From Rhodovulum bhavnagarense (GTDB taxonomy: Bacteria > Pseudomonadota > Alphaproteobacteria > Rhodobacterales > Rhodobacteraceae), in NCBI RefSeq assembly GCF_004343505.1, contig NZ_SLXU01000017.1, positions 1-61,158 on the forward strand: 61,158 nucleotides of DNA, read 5' to 3'. The position numbers were made by a program, and so were the translations under genes. The notes beneath the pieces were generated by a model that saw only the letters and a program-made list of their open reading frames with translations, was not told the origin of the DNA and made no database searches. Numbering within the stretch: position 1 is the stretch's first letter; every line of letters begins with the position of its first letter. This document shows positions 34,856 to 44,616 of the stretch, in pieces.

Positions 34856-35952
34856 TGGCTTTGAGTATGGATCAGGCAATGAACGAACGACCAGACCTAT
34901 ATATTCATATCGGAACTGAAAAAACCGGATCGTCCTTTCTTCATACCATGTTGGTGAGAAGTAGGGGGGATATTTGTCGCTCCGGTATATGGATACCTCT
35001 GGGATTATCGCGCCACGAAAGCCGAATGCAACGTGGTCTCGTCAGCGCCGGAAACGCCTTCAGGCTTTGCCTTGCTTTGAAAGCCGAACCCGCATCGCAA
35101 GAGCTGTCCACGCTTCTTCATGACTGGAGAAGACAGGCGAAAGAGCGTTCCGTTGGTAGAGTGCTGGCAACCAGCGAACTTCTTTTGCCTGAGTTGCATT
35201 CGGATTGTAGGTTGGAAAGGCTGTTGCTGGCGGCCCAAAAAGCTGGTTTTGGACGTTTGCATTTCCTCGTCATCCTGCGCGCGCCCGTCGAGCAATTCCT
35301 GTCGCTCTACAAGCACCGCGCCAAACGGGGAACGGCTGGCGAGATCGCAGAATGGTGCGCGGCCGGGTATCGCCTGCCGCACGAACTCGCCGGGTTTCGC
35401 CGCCAGGCCGAAGCCCTTGGCATCGACCTTACCGTTCGGGGGTACAGCCGAGAGAAGGGCGCGTTGGAGCGGCGGTTTTTCGTCGACTGGCTGGGCGTGC
35501 CGGTCCCCGATGTGGCCGTGCCTGCCACGGTAAACCCATCCCTGACCCTTTCGGAACTGGCGCTGGTTCGGCAGATGGCAGCTGTCCGCCCCGAACTTGT
35601 AGAGCCTCTCTACGACGCGATGACCGCCGTCGATCCCGGAGCGAAGGTCCAGGGGCAGGCGCTTTCGCACTACGCCCGGGCGGTCGCGACACAGGCGGTT
35701 GCCGAGCATGCCGCGGAATGGGAGGCGTGGAATCGCCTTCTGCCCGGCGACGAGCGACTTCCCATCCCCGAGGCTCCGGCCGACCTGCCGCCACGACCCG
35801 ACGAACTCGGGTTCAGCGAGGTCCAGATGCAAGCGCTGGCGGATTTCATGGCAAGAACTGCAACCTCAGGCTTTGTGGCCGAGACCGCCTGGAAGAGCCG
35901 CATTCGGCCGCGCCTTGGCCGTGTGAAACGTGCAATCCTGCGGCCGAACTGA
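34855..35952 (+). CDS. P-loop sulfotransferase-like protein
   Basis: The 365-residue protein starts with YIHIGTEKTGSSFLHTML, the 5'-phosphosulfate-binding loop of PAPS-dependent sulfotransferases. It has a later VILRAPVEQFLSLYKHRAKRG segment that fits the 3'-phosphate-binding motif (R...S). It probably moves sulfate from PAPS to a sugar hydroxyl, which is common in marine polysaccharides. It overlaps the TupA-like gene by one base. A deacetylase or kinase role is ruled out by these motifs. Confidence 0.82.
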   Translation: MALSMDQAMNERPDLYIHIGTEKTGSSFLHTMLVRSRGDICRSGIWIPLGLSRHESRMQRGLVSAGNAFRLCLALKAEPASQELSTLLHDWRRQAKERSVGRVLATSELLLPELHSDCRLERLLLAAQKAGFGRLHFLVILRAPVEQFLSLYKHRAKRGTAGEIAEWCAAGYRLPHELAGFRRQAEALGIDLTVRGYSREKGALERRFFVDWLGVPVPDVAVPATVNPSLTLSELALVRQMAAVRPELVEPLYDAMTAVDPGAKVQGQALSHYARAVATQAVAEHAAEWEAWNRLLPGDERLPIPEAPADLPPRPDELGFSEVQMQALADFMARTATSGFVAETAWKSRIRPRLGRVKRAILRPN

Positions 35953-35955
35953 ACC

Positions 35956-37071
35956 ATGATGCGGAAATCTCGCATCCTCGTGATCCTGCCCAGCTACGAT
36001 GCCGGTGGGGCTGAGAACTATGCCCTCCGGCTGATACGTCATGCCGGAACCGAAGCCTTCCAATGGCACGTGACCACGGGAAACCTGCGCAATGCACGCC
36101 TGGAGCCTTCTTTTCGGGAGGCGGGGGCGCAAACGCATCACGCAACAACGGGGTTCTTGTCGCCGCGCCAGGCGCTCGGTTTCCGCCGTTTTCTACGCGC
36201 GCATTCTTTCGACGCTGTCATGAGCCTGAACGGCGTCTTCTCGGGGCTTGCCATGCGGCTTGCGCAGGGGCAGGGTGTCCCAAAACGCATCGCGTGGCAC
36301 CGGCGATCCACCCCCGCCTATAGGCCGACCCTGTTCAGACGGCTTTACGCGGCGCAGGCGCTGAGATGGCTCGAAGGCTCTAGCACCCATATCCTGTCGA
36401 ACAGCCGGACGGCCCTCGATCATTTCCATGGACCTGACTGGGAAAAGGATCACCGGTTTCAAGTGATCCCGAACGGTGTGGATGCCGACCGTTTCAAGCC
36501 GCGCCCGGAAGAGCGCGCCTGTTTGCGGGCGGAACTGGGTATTCCACCGGGCGCCATCGTGATCGGTCACGTGGGACGGGTCGATCCCGCCAAGGATCAT
36601 GAAACGCTGTTTGCGACCGCGCGCTTACTCAAGGCGCAGCTTGGGACGATCTACCTGCTGCTTGCGGGTACCGGCACGGACACGGACGCGTTCCGTCAGC
36701 GGGTGCGAAATGCGGGTCTTGCGGATGTTTACCTTGGGCTTGGCGTCCGCACGGATACTGAATGCATCTACCAGGCGATGGACGTGTTCGTTTTCCCATC
36801 CGTGACCGAGGGACAGCCGAACGCCTTGATCGAGGCCATGCTGTGCGAAGTCCCGATCGTTGCGACGAACATCGAGCCCATTCGCCATGCTGTTCCGGAC
36901 TGTTTGTATAGCCGCTTGTTTCCACCGCAAGATTCAGTTCGGGCCGCGGCGATTGTTCGCGACACCCTCGGCGAAAAGGGGGCTGACACCGCCGCTGTGC
37001 GCCACTGGGCACGCGACCGATATGCGCCCGACCGTAATTTTAATGCCCTGCTGGATTTTTTGATATCGTGA
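35956..37071 (+). CDS. Glycosyltransferase family 4 protein
   Basis: The 371-residue GT-B enzyme shows ILPSYDAGGAENYALRLIRH near the N-terminus and IGHVGRVDPAKDHETLF. The GT4 signature is FVFPSVTEGQPNALIEAMLCEVPIVATN. It overlaps the next glycosyltransferase by four bases and is close to the sulfotransferase gene. The start may be either of two adjacent ATGs (35956 or 35959). Confidence 0.93.
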   Translation: MMRKSRILVILPSYDAGGAENYALRLIRHAGTEAFQWHVTTGNLRNARLEPSFREAGAQTHHATTGFLSPRQALGFRRFLRAHSFDAVMSLNGVFSGLAMRLAQGQGVPKRIAWHRRSTPAYRPTLFRRLYAAQALRWLEGSSTHILSNSRTALDHFHGPDWEKDHRFQVIPNGVDADRFKPRPEERACLRAELGIPPGAIVIGHVGRVDPAKDHETLFATARLLKAQLGTIYLLLAGTGTDTDAFRQRVRNAGLADVYLGLGVRTDTECIYQAMDVFVFPSVTEGQPNALIEAMLCEVPIVATNIEPIRHAVPDCLYSRLFPPQDSVRAAAIVRDTLGEKGADTAAVRHWARDRYAPDRNFNALLDFLIS

Positions 37072-38237
37072 CACGTAAGCTCCTTTTCGCTCATGACGAC
37101 AAAGTCACCCTGGATCCGGACAACAGGCCGGTTTCTTACAACTACACACGGGGCCTTGTTGATCGTTATAGATACATGGCGGATCATGTGACCTTCGCCG
37201 TCAGGGGGGATGCGCACGAGCCGGTGGCGTGGTTTCCTGATGCGACGTTCATCTGTCTGCCTGACATGAAGCACGGCAGAAATCTTGCCAAGATGCGTAA
37301 GTCCGAAGGTCGTGTTGCGTCTTTGGTGGCGGATCATGATCTGGTGGTTGCGCGGCTGCCGAGTCTTATCGGGTCCTGGGCATTGAAGAGCGCCTGGAAG
37401 ATGGACAAGCCGGTGCTGGTGGAATTCGTTGGCTGTCCGTGGGATGCTCTTTGGAACCACAGCCTGAAGGGAAAACTGGTAGCACCGTATTTTCGGGCCA
37501 AGAATAGACGCCTGATGCGTCGGACAAGCCATGCCCTTTATGTCACGGAAACCTTTCTGCAAAAGCGCTACCCGAGCTCGGGTGAACAGATCGCATGCTC
37601 CGACGTTGAGACCGTCATGGCGGATCGCCGCTTGTTCGAAAGCCGTCTCCGGCGGCTGAATGGAATTCGGGAGGGTGATAAGCCCATCGTACTTGGGACG
37701 ATCGCCAACCTGGATGTCCCATACAAGGGGCACGACCTCGTGATCCGTGCTCTTGCGGCTCTCGGGGAGGCGCGGCATCGCTTTGTTTACAAGCTCATCG
37801 GACCGGGGGAGCAAAGCCGCCTGCAGAATCTGGCGACCGCCCTCGGCGTCGTCGATCAGATACAATTCGCAGGGCCATGCCCGCGTGAAAATATACCCCA
37901 GGCATTGGACGGTATTGATATTTATCTCCAACCGAGTCGCCAAGAAGGGCTGCCACGGGCGGTGATTGAGGCGATGGCGCGGGGATGCGTCGTCATCGGG
38001 GCGAGAACGGGTGGAATCCCCGAACTTCTTGTTGATCCGTGGATCGTCCCCAGAGGAGACTGGAGACAGATCGCTGCGCGCCTGAGGACGGTCGAGACGC
38101 TTCCCCTCGCCGAGGCCGCTTCTCGGAATTACGAAAAGGCTCATGAATTCGATATGGACGTGCTCGCGCGCAAGCGACGAGACTTCTATGATGGTTTTCT
38201 CGCGGATCACGGCTTGATGCCCGCGATCGGATGCTGA
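37068..38237 (+). CDS. Glycosyltransferase family 4 protein
   Basis: The 389-residue protein starts at a GTG overlapping the preceding stop. Its C-terminal domain has the donor motif YLQPSRQEGLPRAVIEAMARGCVVIGA, and the lead-in GTIANLDVPYKGHDLVIRAL. The N-terminal acceptor domain is divergent (LFAHDDKVTLDPDNRPVSYNYTRGL). The enzyme is expected at the inner face of the membrane, adding one sugar. Confidence 0.9.
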   Translation: MTRKLLFAHDDKVTLDPDNRPVSYNYTRGLVDRYRYMADHVTFAVRGDAHEPVAWFPDATFICLPDMKHGRNLAKMRKSEGRVASLVADHDLVVARLPSLIGSWALKSAWKMDKPVLVEFVGCPWDALWNHSLKGKLVAPYFRAKNRRLMRRTSHALYVTETFLQKRYPSSGEQIACSDVETVMADRRLFESRLRRLNGIREGDKPIVLGTIANLDVPYKGHDLVIRALAALGEARHRFVYKLIGPGEQSRLQNLATALGVVDQIQFAGPCPRENIPQALDGIDIYLQPSRQEGLPRAVIEAMARGCVVIGARTGGIPELLVDPWIVPRGDWRQIAARLRTVETLPLAEAASRNYEKAHEFDMDVLARKRRDFYDGFLADHGLMPAIGC

Positions 38238-38244
38238 CCCTCCC

Positions 38245-39441
38245 ATGATTCTTCATCCAGAAAAGACAATGCAGGGTGTGCGGATCGTCCATGCGGCGAC
38301 CAGTGCCAACATGCTGACAGCGTTCGGTCGCGTAATGGCGGATCGACTGAACGAAGAGGGCGCCGAGCTTTACTTCGTGGCCTCGTCCCGTCCCATTTAC
38401 GGGCGCCCCGCTGACAAGACTGAACTCGCCGCGATGGGGGGCACACCCCTCACGCTGCCGCTTGAAAATAATATCCGTCCCTGGAACATCGTCGCGAATA
38501 CCTATCGGTTCTGGCGTATTCTGCGCCGCCTGCGACCCTCGGTCGTTCACACGCGCGCCTCCGTTATGGGGATCGTGGGGCGGCTTGCGGCCTGGTTGGC
38601 TGGCGTTCCTTGCGTCGTGCACCATCAGGACGATCTTTACGCACGGGAAGAGCAGTTATCGCCGCGCAGACGGCGGCAAGCTGCCGCGCTGGAGCGATGG
38701 TTCGCCAATCGCAGCGATTGCACGTTCGTTGTCAGCGATGCCGTTTCGGAGGCGGCTCAACGCCTTGGGTTTGATGCGACGAAGGTCGTCAATGTCGGAC
38801 ATGACCTGAGCAAATCGATCCGGAGCGGTGCGGTCATCTCGCGCCCCGCGCGGGATGACGTGGCGCTGTTTGCGAAACTCGGCATCAGGGAGGACAACTT
38901 TCTGGTCGGCTCGGTGACCCGGCTGGAGGCGCATAAGGGCGTTGATACGCTTGTTCGAGCCGCAGCGCAGGTGGTGGAGGACGCGCCGCAGGTCCGTTTC
39001 CTTGTTCGCGGCCGCGGGCCGGCGAAGGCACAGCTCGAAGAGATGATCGCAGAATGCGGGCTAACAGAGCGGTTCTTCCTGGTGGAGGACTGGCTGTCTG
39101 ATCGAGAGCTTGTCGAGCTTTACAAGTCTTTCGATCTCTTTGCGCTGCCAACACGACGTGAAGGTTTCGGCATGGCATTTGCCGAAGCCATGTTCCTCGG
39201 TGTCGTGCCGATTGCTCCGGATATTCCCCCGGTCAACGAGGTCGTCCGGCCGAAGACCGGGCTTTTGGTTCCACCGACCGATACGGCATTTGCCGAGGCC
39301 ATTCTCTGGTCCGCGAAGCATCCCGAGGAGATTGCCAGCCTGCGCCAGACCGCCATCGCCGACGCAGAGGCGCGATGGGGTGGAACGCGCGCCGCGGACG
39401 CTGTTATCGCCACCTATACCCGCCTTCTCAAGGGGTCTTGA
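38245..39441 (+). CDS. Glycosyltransferase family 4 protein
   Basis: The 398-residue GT-B enzyme has VRIVHAATSANMLTAFGRVMADRL and VHTRASVMGIVGRLAAWLAGVPCVVHHQDD. The donor site is FALPTRREGFGMAFAEAMFLGVVPIAP. It belongs to the branch containing many O-antigen enzymes. The start at 38245 has a weak ribosome site; the ATG at 38269 is an alternative. Its stop shares bases with the first ATG of the deacetylase-like gene (TGATG), linking it to the following cassette. Confidence 0.92.
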   Translation: MILHPEKTMQGVRIVHAATSANMLTAFGRVMADRLNEEGAELYFVASSRPIYGRPADKTELAAMGGTPLTLPLENNIRPWNIVANTYRFWRILRRLRPSVVHTRASVMGIVGRLAAWLAGVPCVVHHQDDLYAREEQLSPRRRRQAAALERWFANRSDCTFVVSDAVSEAAQRLGFDATKVVNVGHDLSKSIRSGAVISRPARDDVALFAKLGIREDNFLVGSVTRLEAHKGVDTLVRAAAQVVEDAPQVRFLVRGRGPAKAQLEEMIAECGLTERFFLVEDWLSDRELVELYKSFDLFALPTRREGFGMAFAEAMFLGVVPIAPDIPPVNEVVRPKTGLLVPPTDTAFAEAILWSAKHPEEIASLRQTAIADAEARWGGTRAADAVIATYTRLLKGS

Positions 39442-40580
39442 TGTCAATTGCACGGCTGATCGTTGACAACCTGCGTCATGCGCGGGGCTGGTCCAGTGAT
39501 GAAAAACTCCTGGTCCTCAATGTGGATGATTACGGAAATGTGCGGCTTGCCAGCGCCAGGGCGCGCGCGGAACTGGAGGCACGGATCACCGGGTTCGGCG
39601 GGTATATGGATTGTTTCGACGCCCTCGAGACACGCGAGGATCTAGAGGCGCTTTTCGAAGTCCTGGAGGGGGTGCGCGATTGCGCGGGTGAGCCCGCCGT
39701 GATGACGGCCTATGCTCTCTCCGCCAATCCGGATTTCGAACGAATCCGGGCTGAGCGGGTATATTCCTATGAGCCTCTGCCGACGACCTTTGCACGTTGT
39801 GCCGCCCAGGCGCCTGCGGCCTACGAGGGCGCGTGGTCGCTCTGGAGAGACGGCGAAAGGGCGGGGATATTCCGGCCACAGTTTCATGGGCGCGAACATG
39901 TCAACGTGGCGCTGATCGAGACCAAGCTGGCCCAGGGGCATGCCGATCTGGAGGCCAACCTGGCCCTTGAAAGCATGGCCGGGCTGAGCGGGGTAGAAGA
40001 GATGCCTGGCGTGGGCTTCACGCATGCTTTCGGGGGAGACAACCCGAACCAGTTGGACCGGCAGAGAGAGATATTGCGCGACGGAGTGAAGCTTTTTGAA
40101 TCGGTTTTCGGCTTTACGTCGAAAACGTTCACGCCACCGGCACAAAAGCTGCCGCGCGCCTTGGTCAACGACCTGCGGCCGATGGGGATCCTGACCCTGG
40201 ACCGGCCTTTCATTCAGAGACCTGCGCACGGTCGATTCCCGCGCCTGCCGCGTCTCAGCTTTCCGACAGCCCCGCAAAAGTGGCAACCTGGTTGCATCGT
40301 GCGGACCGTCAGCTTCGAGCCGGGGCAGGGCAGCTATTCCGACCCCATCGGACATGCCCTGCGCCAGATCGAGCAGGCCTTTCGCTGGCGCAAACCCGCC
40401 GTGGTTTCGTCGCATCGGGTGAATTTCGCGGGCCATATCGACCCGGAAAACCGGCGCAAGGGCCTTCGCGCACTTGAAGAACTCCTACACCGGATCGTTG
40501 CGACCTGGCCCGACGTGCGTTTCATCGGCGCAGATGACCTGGCGCAAACAATGCTTGGGAAAGGTCACGAGGCACCATGA
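39441..40580 (+). CDS. NodB-like polysaccharide deacetylase paralogue A
   Basis: The 379-residue protein appears to be a NodB-homology carbohydrate deacetylase. It has the DD motif in VLNVDDYG, HxxxH in PQFHGREHVN, and a late His in VVSSHRVNFAG, which together would form the metal site. Enzymes of this fold remove N-acetyl groups from amino sugars. A paralogue with all three motifs lies at 43430. The start is fixed at 39441 by the overlap with the previous stop. It overlaps the following ATP-grasp gene by four bases. Confidence 0.75.
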   Translation: MSIARLIVDNLRHARGWSSDEKLLVLNVDDYGNVRLASARARAELEARITGFGGYMDCFDALETREDLEALFEVLEGVRDCAGEPAVMTAYALSANPDFERIRAERVYSYEPLPTTFARCAAQAPAAYEGAWSLWRDGERAGIFRPQFHGREHVNVALIETKLAQGHADLEANLALESMAGLSGVEEMPGVGFTHAFGGDNPNQLDRQREILRDGVKLFESVFGFTSKTFTPPAQKLPRALVNDLRPMGILTLDRPFIQRPAHGRFPRLPRLSFPTAPQKWQPGCIVRTVSFEPGQGSYSDPIGHALRQIEQAFRWRKPAVVSSHRVNFAGHIDPENRRKGLRALEELLHRIVATWPDVRFIGADDLAQTMLGKGHEAP

Positions 40581-41575
40581 AGCGTCTGCTCTATCTGGCC
40601 TACTATCTTCGTCGCATGAATTGGGACTTGTTGCGCCGTTTCATGCGGCATGTCGAGGCAAGGAATGGCATATCGCCCTCGCGCCAGGTCGTGGCAATGG
40701 TTGTGAATTCGCTTCGTTACAATGTCTCGCCCCTGGAGGTGTATCAGTTCGGCTTTTTCGGCGCTGACAAGGTGGAAAAGAGCCGCTGGGCGGGGACCGG
40801 GACCATGTACGAATTCCAGCGCCGCGCGAACCCACCGGGGGAACGATCAATTCTTGACGACAAGAGAAAGTTCCACGACGCCTATCGACGGTTTTTTCGT
40901 CATGAGGTCGTCACGCTTCCGGAGATGGAGGCGGATCGGACCCTTGCCGCGCGGATGTTGGAACGGCATGCCGAGCTTGTATTCAAGCCGGCACGAGGGA
41001 ATTGCGGCATCGGGCTTGTTTTCGCGGCCAGTGCGAAATTGAAAGCTGAAAACCTGCCGGACTGGATGCGCGCGCGGGGCTTTGACCTGGTCGAGGAAAG
41101 TATCCGTCAACATCCCGATTTACAGGCGCTCTCGCCCTCCGCTGTGAATACCGTGAGAATATTCACCTGCCTTGATTCCAGCGGCCGTTGCCGGATCCTG
41201 GGATGCCGGCTTCGAATTTCGGTCAATTCCTCGGTTGACAATATGGCGGCCGGCAACCTGGCCGCACCGGTCGACGAGGTCACCGGCAGGGTGTGCGGCC
41301 CCGGTGTCTATTCCGACATCACCAAGACGCCCGAACCGGTGCACCCCGTCACGGGCGTTCCGATCGAGGGTTTTCAAATCCCATATTGGCCCGAGGCCCT
41401 GGCTCTCGTGCGCGAGGCGGCTGCGCTTCATCCGCAGAACCGTTCAATCGGCTGGGATATCGTGATCACACCGGATGGGCCGGGGCTCATCGAGGGCAAT
41501 CACGATTGGTGCAAGCTGGTTTGGCAGCTTCCCATAGGGCAGGGGCTCAAGCATATGCTGGAGGAGTGCGCATGA
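40577..41575 (+). CDS. Sugar-transfer-associated ATP-grasp protein A
   Basis: The 332-residue protein fits the ATP-grasp group found in glycan loci. Residues near 135 contain LVFKPARGNCGIGLVF (phosphate-binding lysine and loop). The centre is SAVNTVRIFTCLD, and the metal-binding end is SIGWDIVITPDGPGLIEGNHDW (D, E, N). ATP-grasp ligases activate a carboxylate with ATP and join it to an amine, so it may attach an amino acid or similar to the glycan. It is coupled by four-base overlaps to the deacetylase before it and the GNAT-like gene after it. Confidence 0.82.
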   Translation: MKRLLYLAYYLRRMNWDLLRRFMRHVEARNGISPSRQVVAMVVNSLRYNVSPLEVYQFGFFGADKVEKSRWAGTGTMYEFQRRANPPGERSILDDKRKFHDAYRRFFRHEVVTLPEMEADRTLAARMLERHAELVFKPARGNCGIGLVFAASAKLKAENLPDWMRARGFDLVEESIRQHPDLQALSPSAVNTVRIFTCLDSSGRCRILGCRLRISVNSSVDNMAAGNLAAPVDEVTGRVCGPGVYSDITKTPEPVHPVTGVPIEGFQIPYWPEALALVREAAALHPQNRSIGWDIVITPDGPGLIEGNHDWCKLVWQLPIGQGLKHMLEECA

Positions 41576-42174
41576 CCGCGTTCCTTCTGTTCATCAAGCA
41601 TGAATTCCCGGCCATTTGGCGGATCATTGATTGGCTGAATGCCTTTCTTTTTCGCGTGCTTCACGGGGATCGACTAGCGCGGAATGCTGCTCTGTGTTTT
41701 TCTGAGTTCAAGCGTGATGGCTATGAATTTCGCGCACTCCGTGAAGGCGACCTCGAATGTCTCGGACAATTGCTCAATCGCCAGCCGGACGACCGGGTCG
41801 AATATTTCAGGCCCCATGGGTTCGATTCCGACAGTCTGCATCGCGTTTTTAGGAACCCGTCCTTTCTCATGTTCGGCGTGTTCCATGACAGGACGTTAGT
41901 CGGATACTTCTTTCTTCGGTGCTTCTGGAACCAACGGTGCTTTGTCGGGCGTCTGATTGATGAGTTCCACGAAGGCAAGGGACTTGGCGGTGTGATGAAT
42001 AGGATTCTCTACAACACCGCTTGGCGCTCGAAGTTCCGCTGCCTGACAACAGTTTCAAGGCAGAATTCGTTCGTGATGCGCGCCCACGCAAGAAACCCGG
42101 CTTTCACGATTGTTAAGGAATTGCCCAACGACTATCTACTCGTCGAGTTCAAGCGTGAAAAGACTGCGAGCTGA
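41572..42174 (+). CDS. GNAT-like acyltransferase in the decoration cassette
   Basis: This 200-residue protein resembles the GNAT fold: YEFRALREGDLECLGQLLNRQP at the start, the strand FLMFGVFHDRTLVGYFFLR, and the acyl-CoA loop DEFHEGKGLGGVMNRIL (GxGxG/A-like). It would acylate an amine, perhaps one exposed by the deacetylases. The start at 41572 is set by the ATGA overlap. A 170-base gap with no gene follows, in which only short frames are open. Confidence 0.72.
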   Translation: MTAFLLFIKHEFPAIWRIIDWLNAFLFRVLHGDRLARNAALCFSEFKRDGYEFRALREGDLECLGQLLNRQPDDRVEYFRPHGFDSDSLHRVFRNPSFLMFGVFHDRTLVGYFFLRCFWNQRCFVGRLIDEFHEGKGLGGVMNRILYNTAWRSKFRCLTTVSRQNSFVMRAHARNPAFTIVKELPNDYLLVEFKREKTAS

Positions 42175-42347
42175 AGGACGTATCTTCGAGTTGGGAAGAT
42201 CAAGCTCGACAGCTTCTTCAGTGACGAAGAGAGCCTTGCCATTCATGGCAAAGGCGCTCGACTATTTCACTAAATTCGCGCGAGCCCGAGGCTCCACACG
42301 CCCGATGACGGAGGGGATGGTGCGCTGATGGCGCGCCTGAGAGTACC

Positions 42348-43433
42348 ATGAAAATCGCGATCCACGACAGCCCTAATGGCTTCCACCCGCGGTGGAGAGC
42401 CTATTGCCAAGAGCACGCCATTCCTTTCAAATCCGTTAACTGTCACGCTTCGGACATCATCGCGCAACTCGCCGATTGCGACGGCCTGATGTGGCATCAC
42501 AGCCAGGGAAACCCGCGCGACCTCATCGCGGCCAAGGCCGTGCTCTCGGCGTTGGAACATGCTGGCGTGCCGGTCTTTCCAGACTGGCGAACGGGGTGGC
42601 ATTTCGATGATAAGGTCGCGCAGAAATATCTGTTCGAGGCGATCAACGCCCCCCTGGTGCCGAGCTGGGTCTTTCTTGACCGGCAGAGTGCCCTCGACTG
42701 GGTCGAGAAGATCGACTTTCCCAAGGTATTCAAGCTTCGGGGTGGGGCGGGCTCGGCGAATGTGCGCCTCGTGCGCAACCGGGAAGAGGCGCGCCGACTT
42801 GTGCGGCAGGCCTTCGGCCGCGGTTTTCCGAATTACGACGCCTGGGGCAGTCTGAAGGAACGCTGGCGCCGCGTCCGGTTGGGCAAGGCAAGCCCGGTGG
42901 AGGTTGCGAAGGGCGTTGCCCGTCTCGTCCATCCGCCGGCCTTCGCCCGCGTGCTCGGACGAGAGCGCGGCTATGCGTATTTCCAGGAGTTCATGCCTGA
43001 TAATCCCTCGGACACGCGGATCATCGTGATCAATGGAAAGGCCTTTGGCCTCAAGCGCTTTGTCCGGGAAGGCGACTTTCGCGCGTCGGGAAGCGGTGAT
43101 TTCGCCTATGGTCGTGATGAGTTCGACGAACGCTGCGTTCGGATCGCTTTCGATGTCACGGACCGGCTCGGTGCAAGCTGCGCCGCATATGATTTCGTTT
43201 TCGATGCCGCGAAGATCCCCTTGTTGGTCGAAATCAGCTACGGTTTCGTCAAGGAAGTCTACGATCCGTGCTCCGGATACTGGACACCGGACCTGACTTG
43301 GCATCCGGGCGCCTTCAATCCCCAGGGATGGATGGTGGAGGCTCTTCTCGAGCAGATTGAGCATCGCCGGGGCGATTTGCGCAGCTCGGCTGTCAGTGCG
43401 AGCAGCATGCAGCCAACCCCTTCTTCTTCATGA
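42348..43433 (+). CDS. RimK-like ATP-grasp protein
   Basis: The 361-residue protein has an N-terminal domain with MKIAIHDSPNGFHPRWRAYC and an ATP-grasp fold resembling RimK/glutathione-synthetase types: FPKVFKLRGGAGSANVRLVR (ATP-binding lysine and glycine loop) and YFQEFMPDNPSDTRIIVINGKAFGLKR. The metal-binding end is AAYDFVFDAAKIPLLVEISYGF. A role in ligating an amino acid or carboxylate to the glycan is an inference. It overlaps deacetylase paralogue B by four bases (ATGA). Confidence 0.82.
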   Translation: MKIAIHDSPNGFHPRWRAYCQEHAIPFKSVNCHASDIIAQLADCDGLMWHHSQGNPRDLIAAKAVLSALEHAGVPVFPDWRTGWHFDDKVAQKYLFEAINAPLVPSWVFLDRQSALDWVEKIDFPKVFKLRGGAGSANVRLVRNREEARRLVRQAFGRGFPNYDAWGSLKERWRRVRLGKASPVEVAKGVARLVHPPAFARVLGRERGYAYFQEFMPDNPSDTRIIVINGKAFGLKRFVREGDFRASGSGDFAYGRDEFDERCVRIAFDVTDRLGASCAAYDFVFDAAKIPLLVEISYGFVKEVYDPCSGYWTPDLTWHPGAFNPQGWMVEALLEQIEHRRGDLRSSAVSASSMQPTPSSS

Positions 43434-44593
43434 CGTTCCCGACCCTTAAAAGATACGCGGCACCCTATTACCGCAACCTCGGCGGCTGGCGCACACGGCG
43501 CAAGATCCTCGTGATCGAAAGCGATGATTGGGGCAGCATCCGCATGCCCTCGCGACAGGTCTATGAACGGTGCCTGAAAGCGGGATATCCCGTCGATCGA
43601 ACATGGTATGAGCGATATGACTCGTTGCTCAGCGAAGATGACTTGGAACTGCTGTTCGACGTTTTGTCGTCCTTTCGGGATGCCGAGGGACGACATCCCA
43701 TGATTACCGCGAATGTCATCGTCGGAAATCCAGATTTCGAAGCCATCAAAGAGACAGATTTCCAAACCTACCAATACGAGCTGATCACCGAGACCTTCCA
43801 GCGCTACCCTAAACACCACCGTTGCTGGTCGCTTTGGCAGGAAGGTCAGCGGACAGGTGTCCTTATGCCCCAGTTCCACGGTCGTGAGCATCTGAATGTC
43901 GCGATGTTCATGTCGGCCCTGCGGGACGGAAATCCCGACATGAAATTTGCTTTCGACAACAGAATGCCGGGCTGCATCCCGAAAGGACCGAAGCGTGGCC
44001 CGAACCTTTATGTGGAGACCACCCGCTTCCGGTCGAGGGATGAAAAGGCGGCAGTCTTGGCCGCAACCCTCGAAGGGCTGGACCTGTTCGAACAGCTTTT
44101 CGGTTTTCGTTCCAGAACCTTCATCCCCACGAATTACGTCTGGAGCAGTGATTTCGACAAGGCTGTTCGCGAAGCGGGCATCGAGGGGTATCAAGGCCTG
44201 CGCGTGATGAAGGCGCAGCAGGTCGATGGCACGACCCACTCTGTTCAACGCAGACTCGGCGGGCGCAACTCTCTGGGACAGACCTACCTTACGCGAAACG
44301 CGTTCTTTGAGCCTTCTCTGAGCCAGGCGCCGCGTATGGATGTCGTCGATCAATGCCTGCGCGATATCCGCGCGGCGTTCCGCATGGGAAAGCCCGCAAT
44401 CATTTCCATTCACCGCATCAATTTCTGTGGTTTTGTTGACGAGAAGAACAGGGATGAGAATTTGAAGGCTCTTCGCGAATTGCTGCAAAGCATCATCGAA
44501 AAATATTCAGACGTGGAATTCTTCTCGTCCGACGGACTCGTAGACGTGGTGAGGGCAGATCGCCGAGAATTGACCGAAGATTGGCGGCGATAA
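43430..44593 (+). CDS. NodB-like polysaccharide deacetylase paralogue B
   Basis: The 387-residue protein is a paralogue of the product at 39441. It has VIESDDWGSIRMPS, PQFHGREHLNVAMF and AIISIHRINFCGFVDEKN in the same order. The likely metal ligands (D-D, HxxxH, late H) are intact. The equivalent position after DD is W in this copy and Y in the other. The two copies may act on different sugars of the repeat unit. The start overlaps the preceding gene (ATGA). Confidence 0.75.
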   Translation: MTFPTLKRYAAPYYRNLGGWRTRRKILVIESDDWGSIRMPSRQVYERCLKAGYPVDRTWYERYDSLLSEDDLELLFDVLSSFRDAEGRHPMITANVIVGNPDFEAIKETDFQTYQYELITETFQRYPKHHRCWSLWQEGQRTGVLMPQFHGREHLNVAMFMSALRDGNPDMKFAFDNRMPGCIPKGPKRGPNLYVETTRFRSRDEKAAVLAATLEGLDLFEQLFGFRSRTFIPTNYVWSSDFDKAVREAGIEGYQGLRVMKAQQVDGTTHSVQRRLGGRNSLGQTYLTRNAFFEPSLSQAPRMDVVDQCLRDIRAAFRMGKPAIISIHRINFCGFVDEKNRDENLKALRELLQSIIEKYSDVEFFSSDGLVDVVRADRRELTEDWRR

Positions 44594-44616
44594 AAAAGAA
44601 GACAGGGGAAGTGGAT

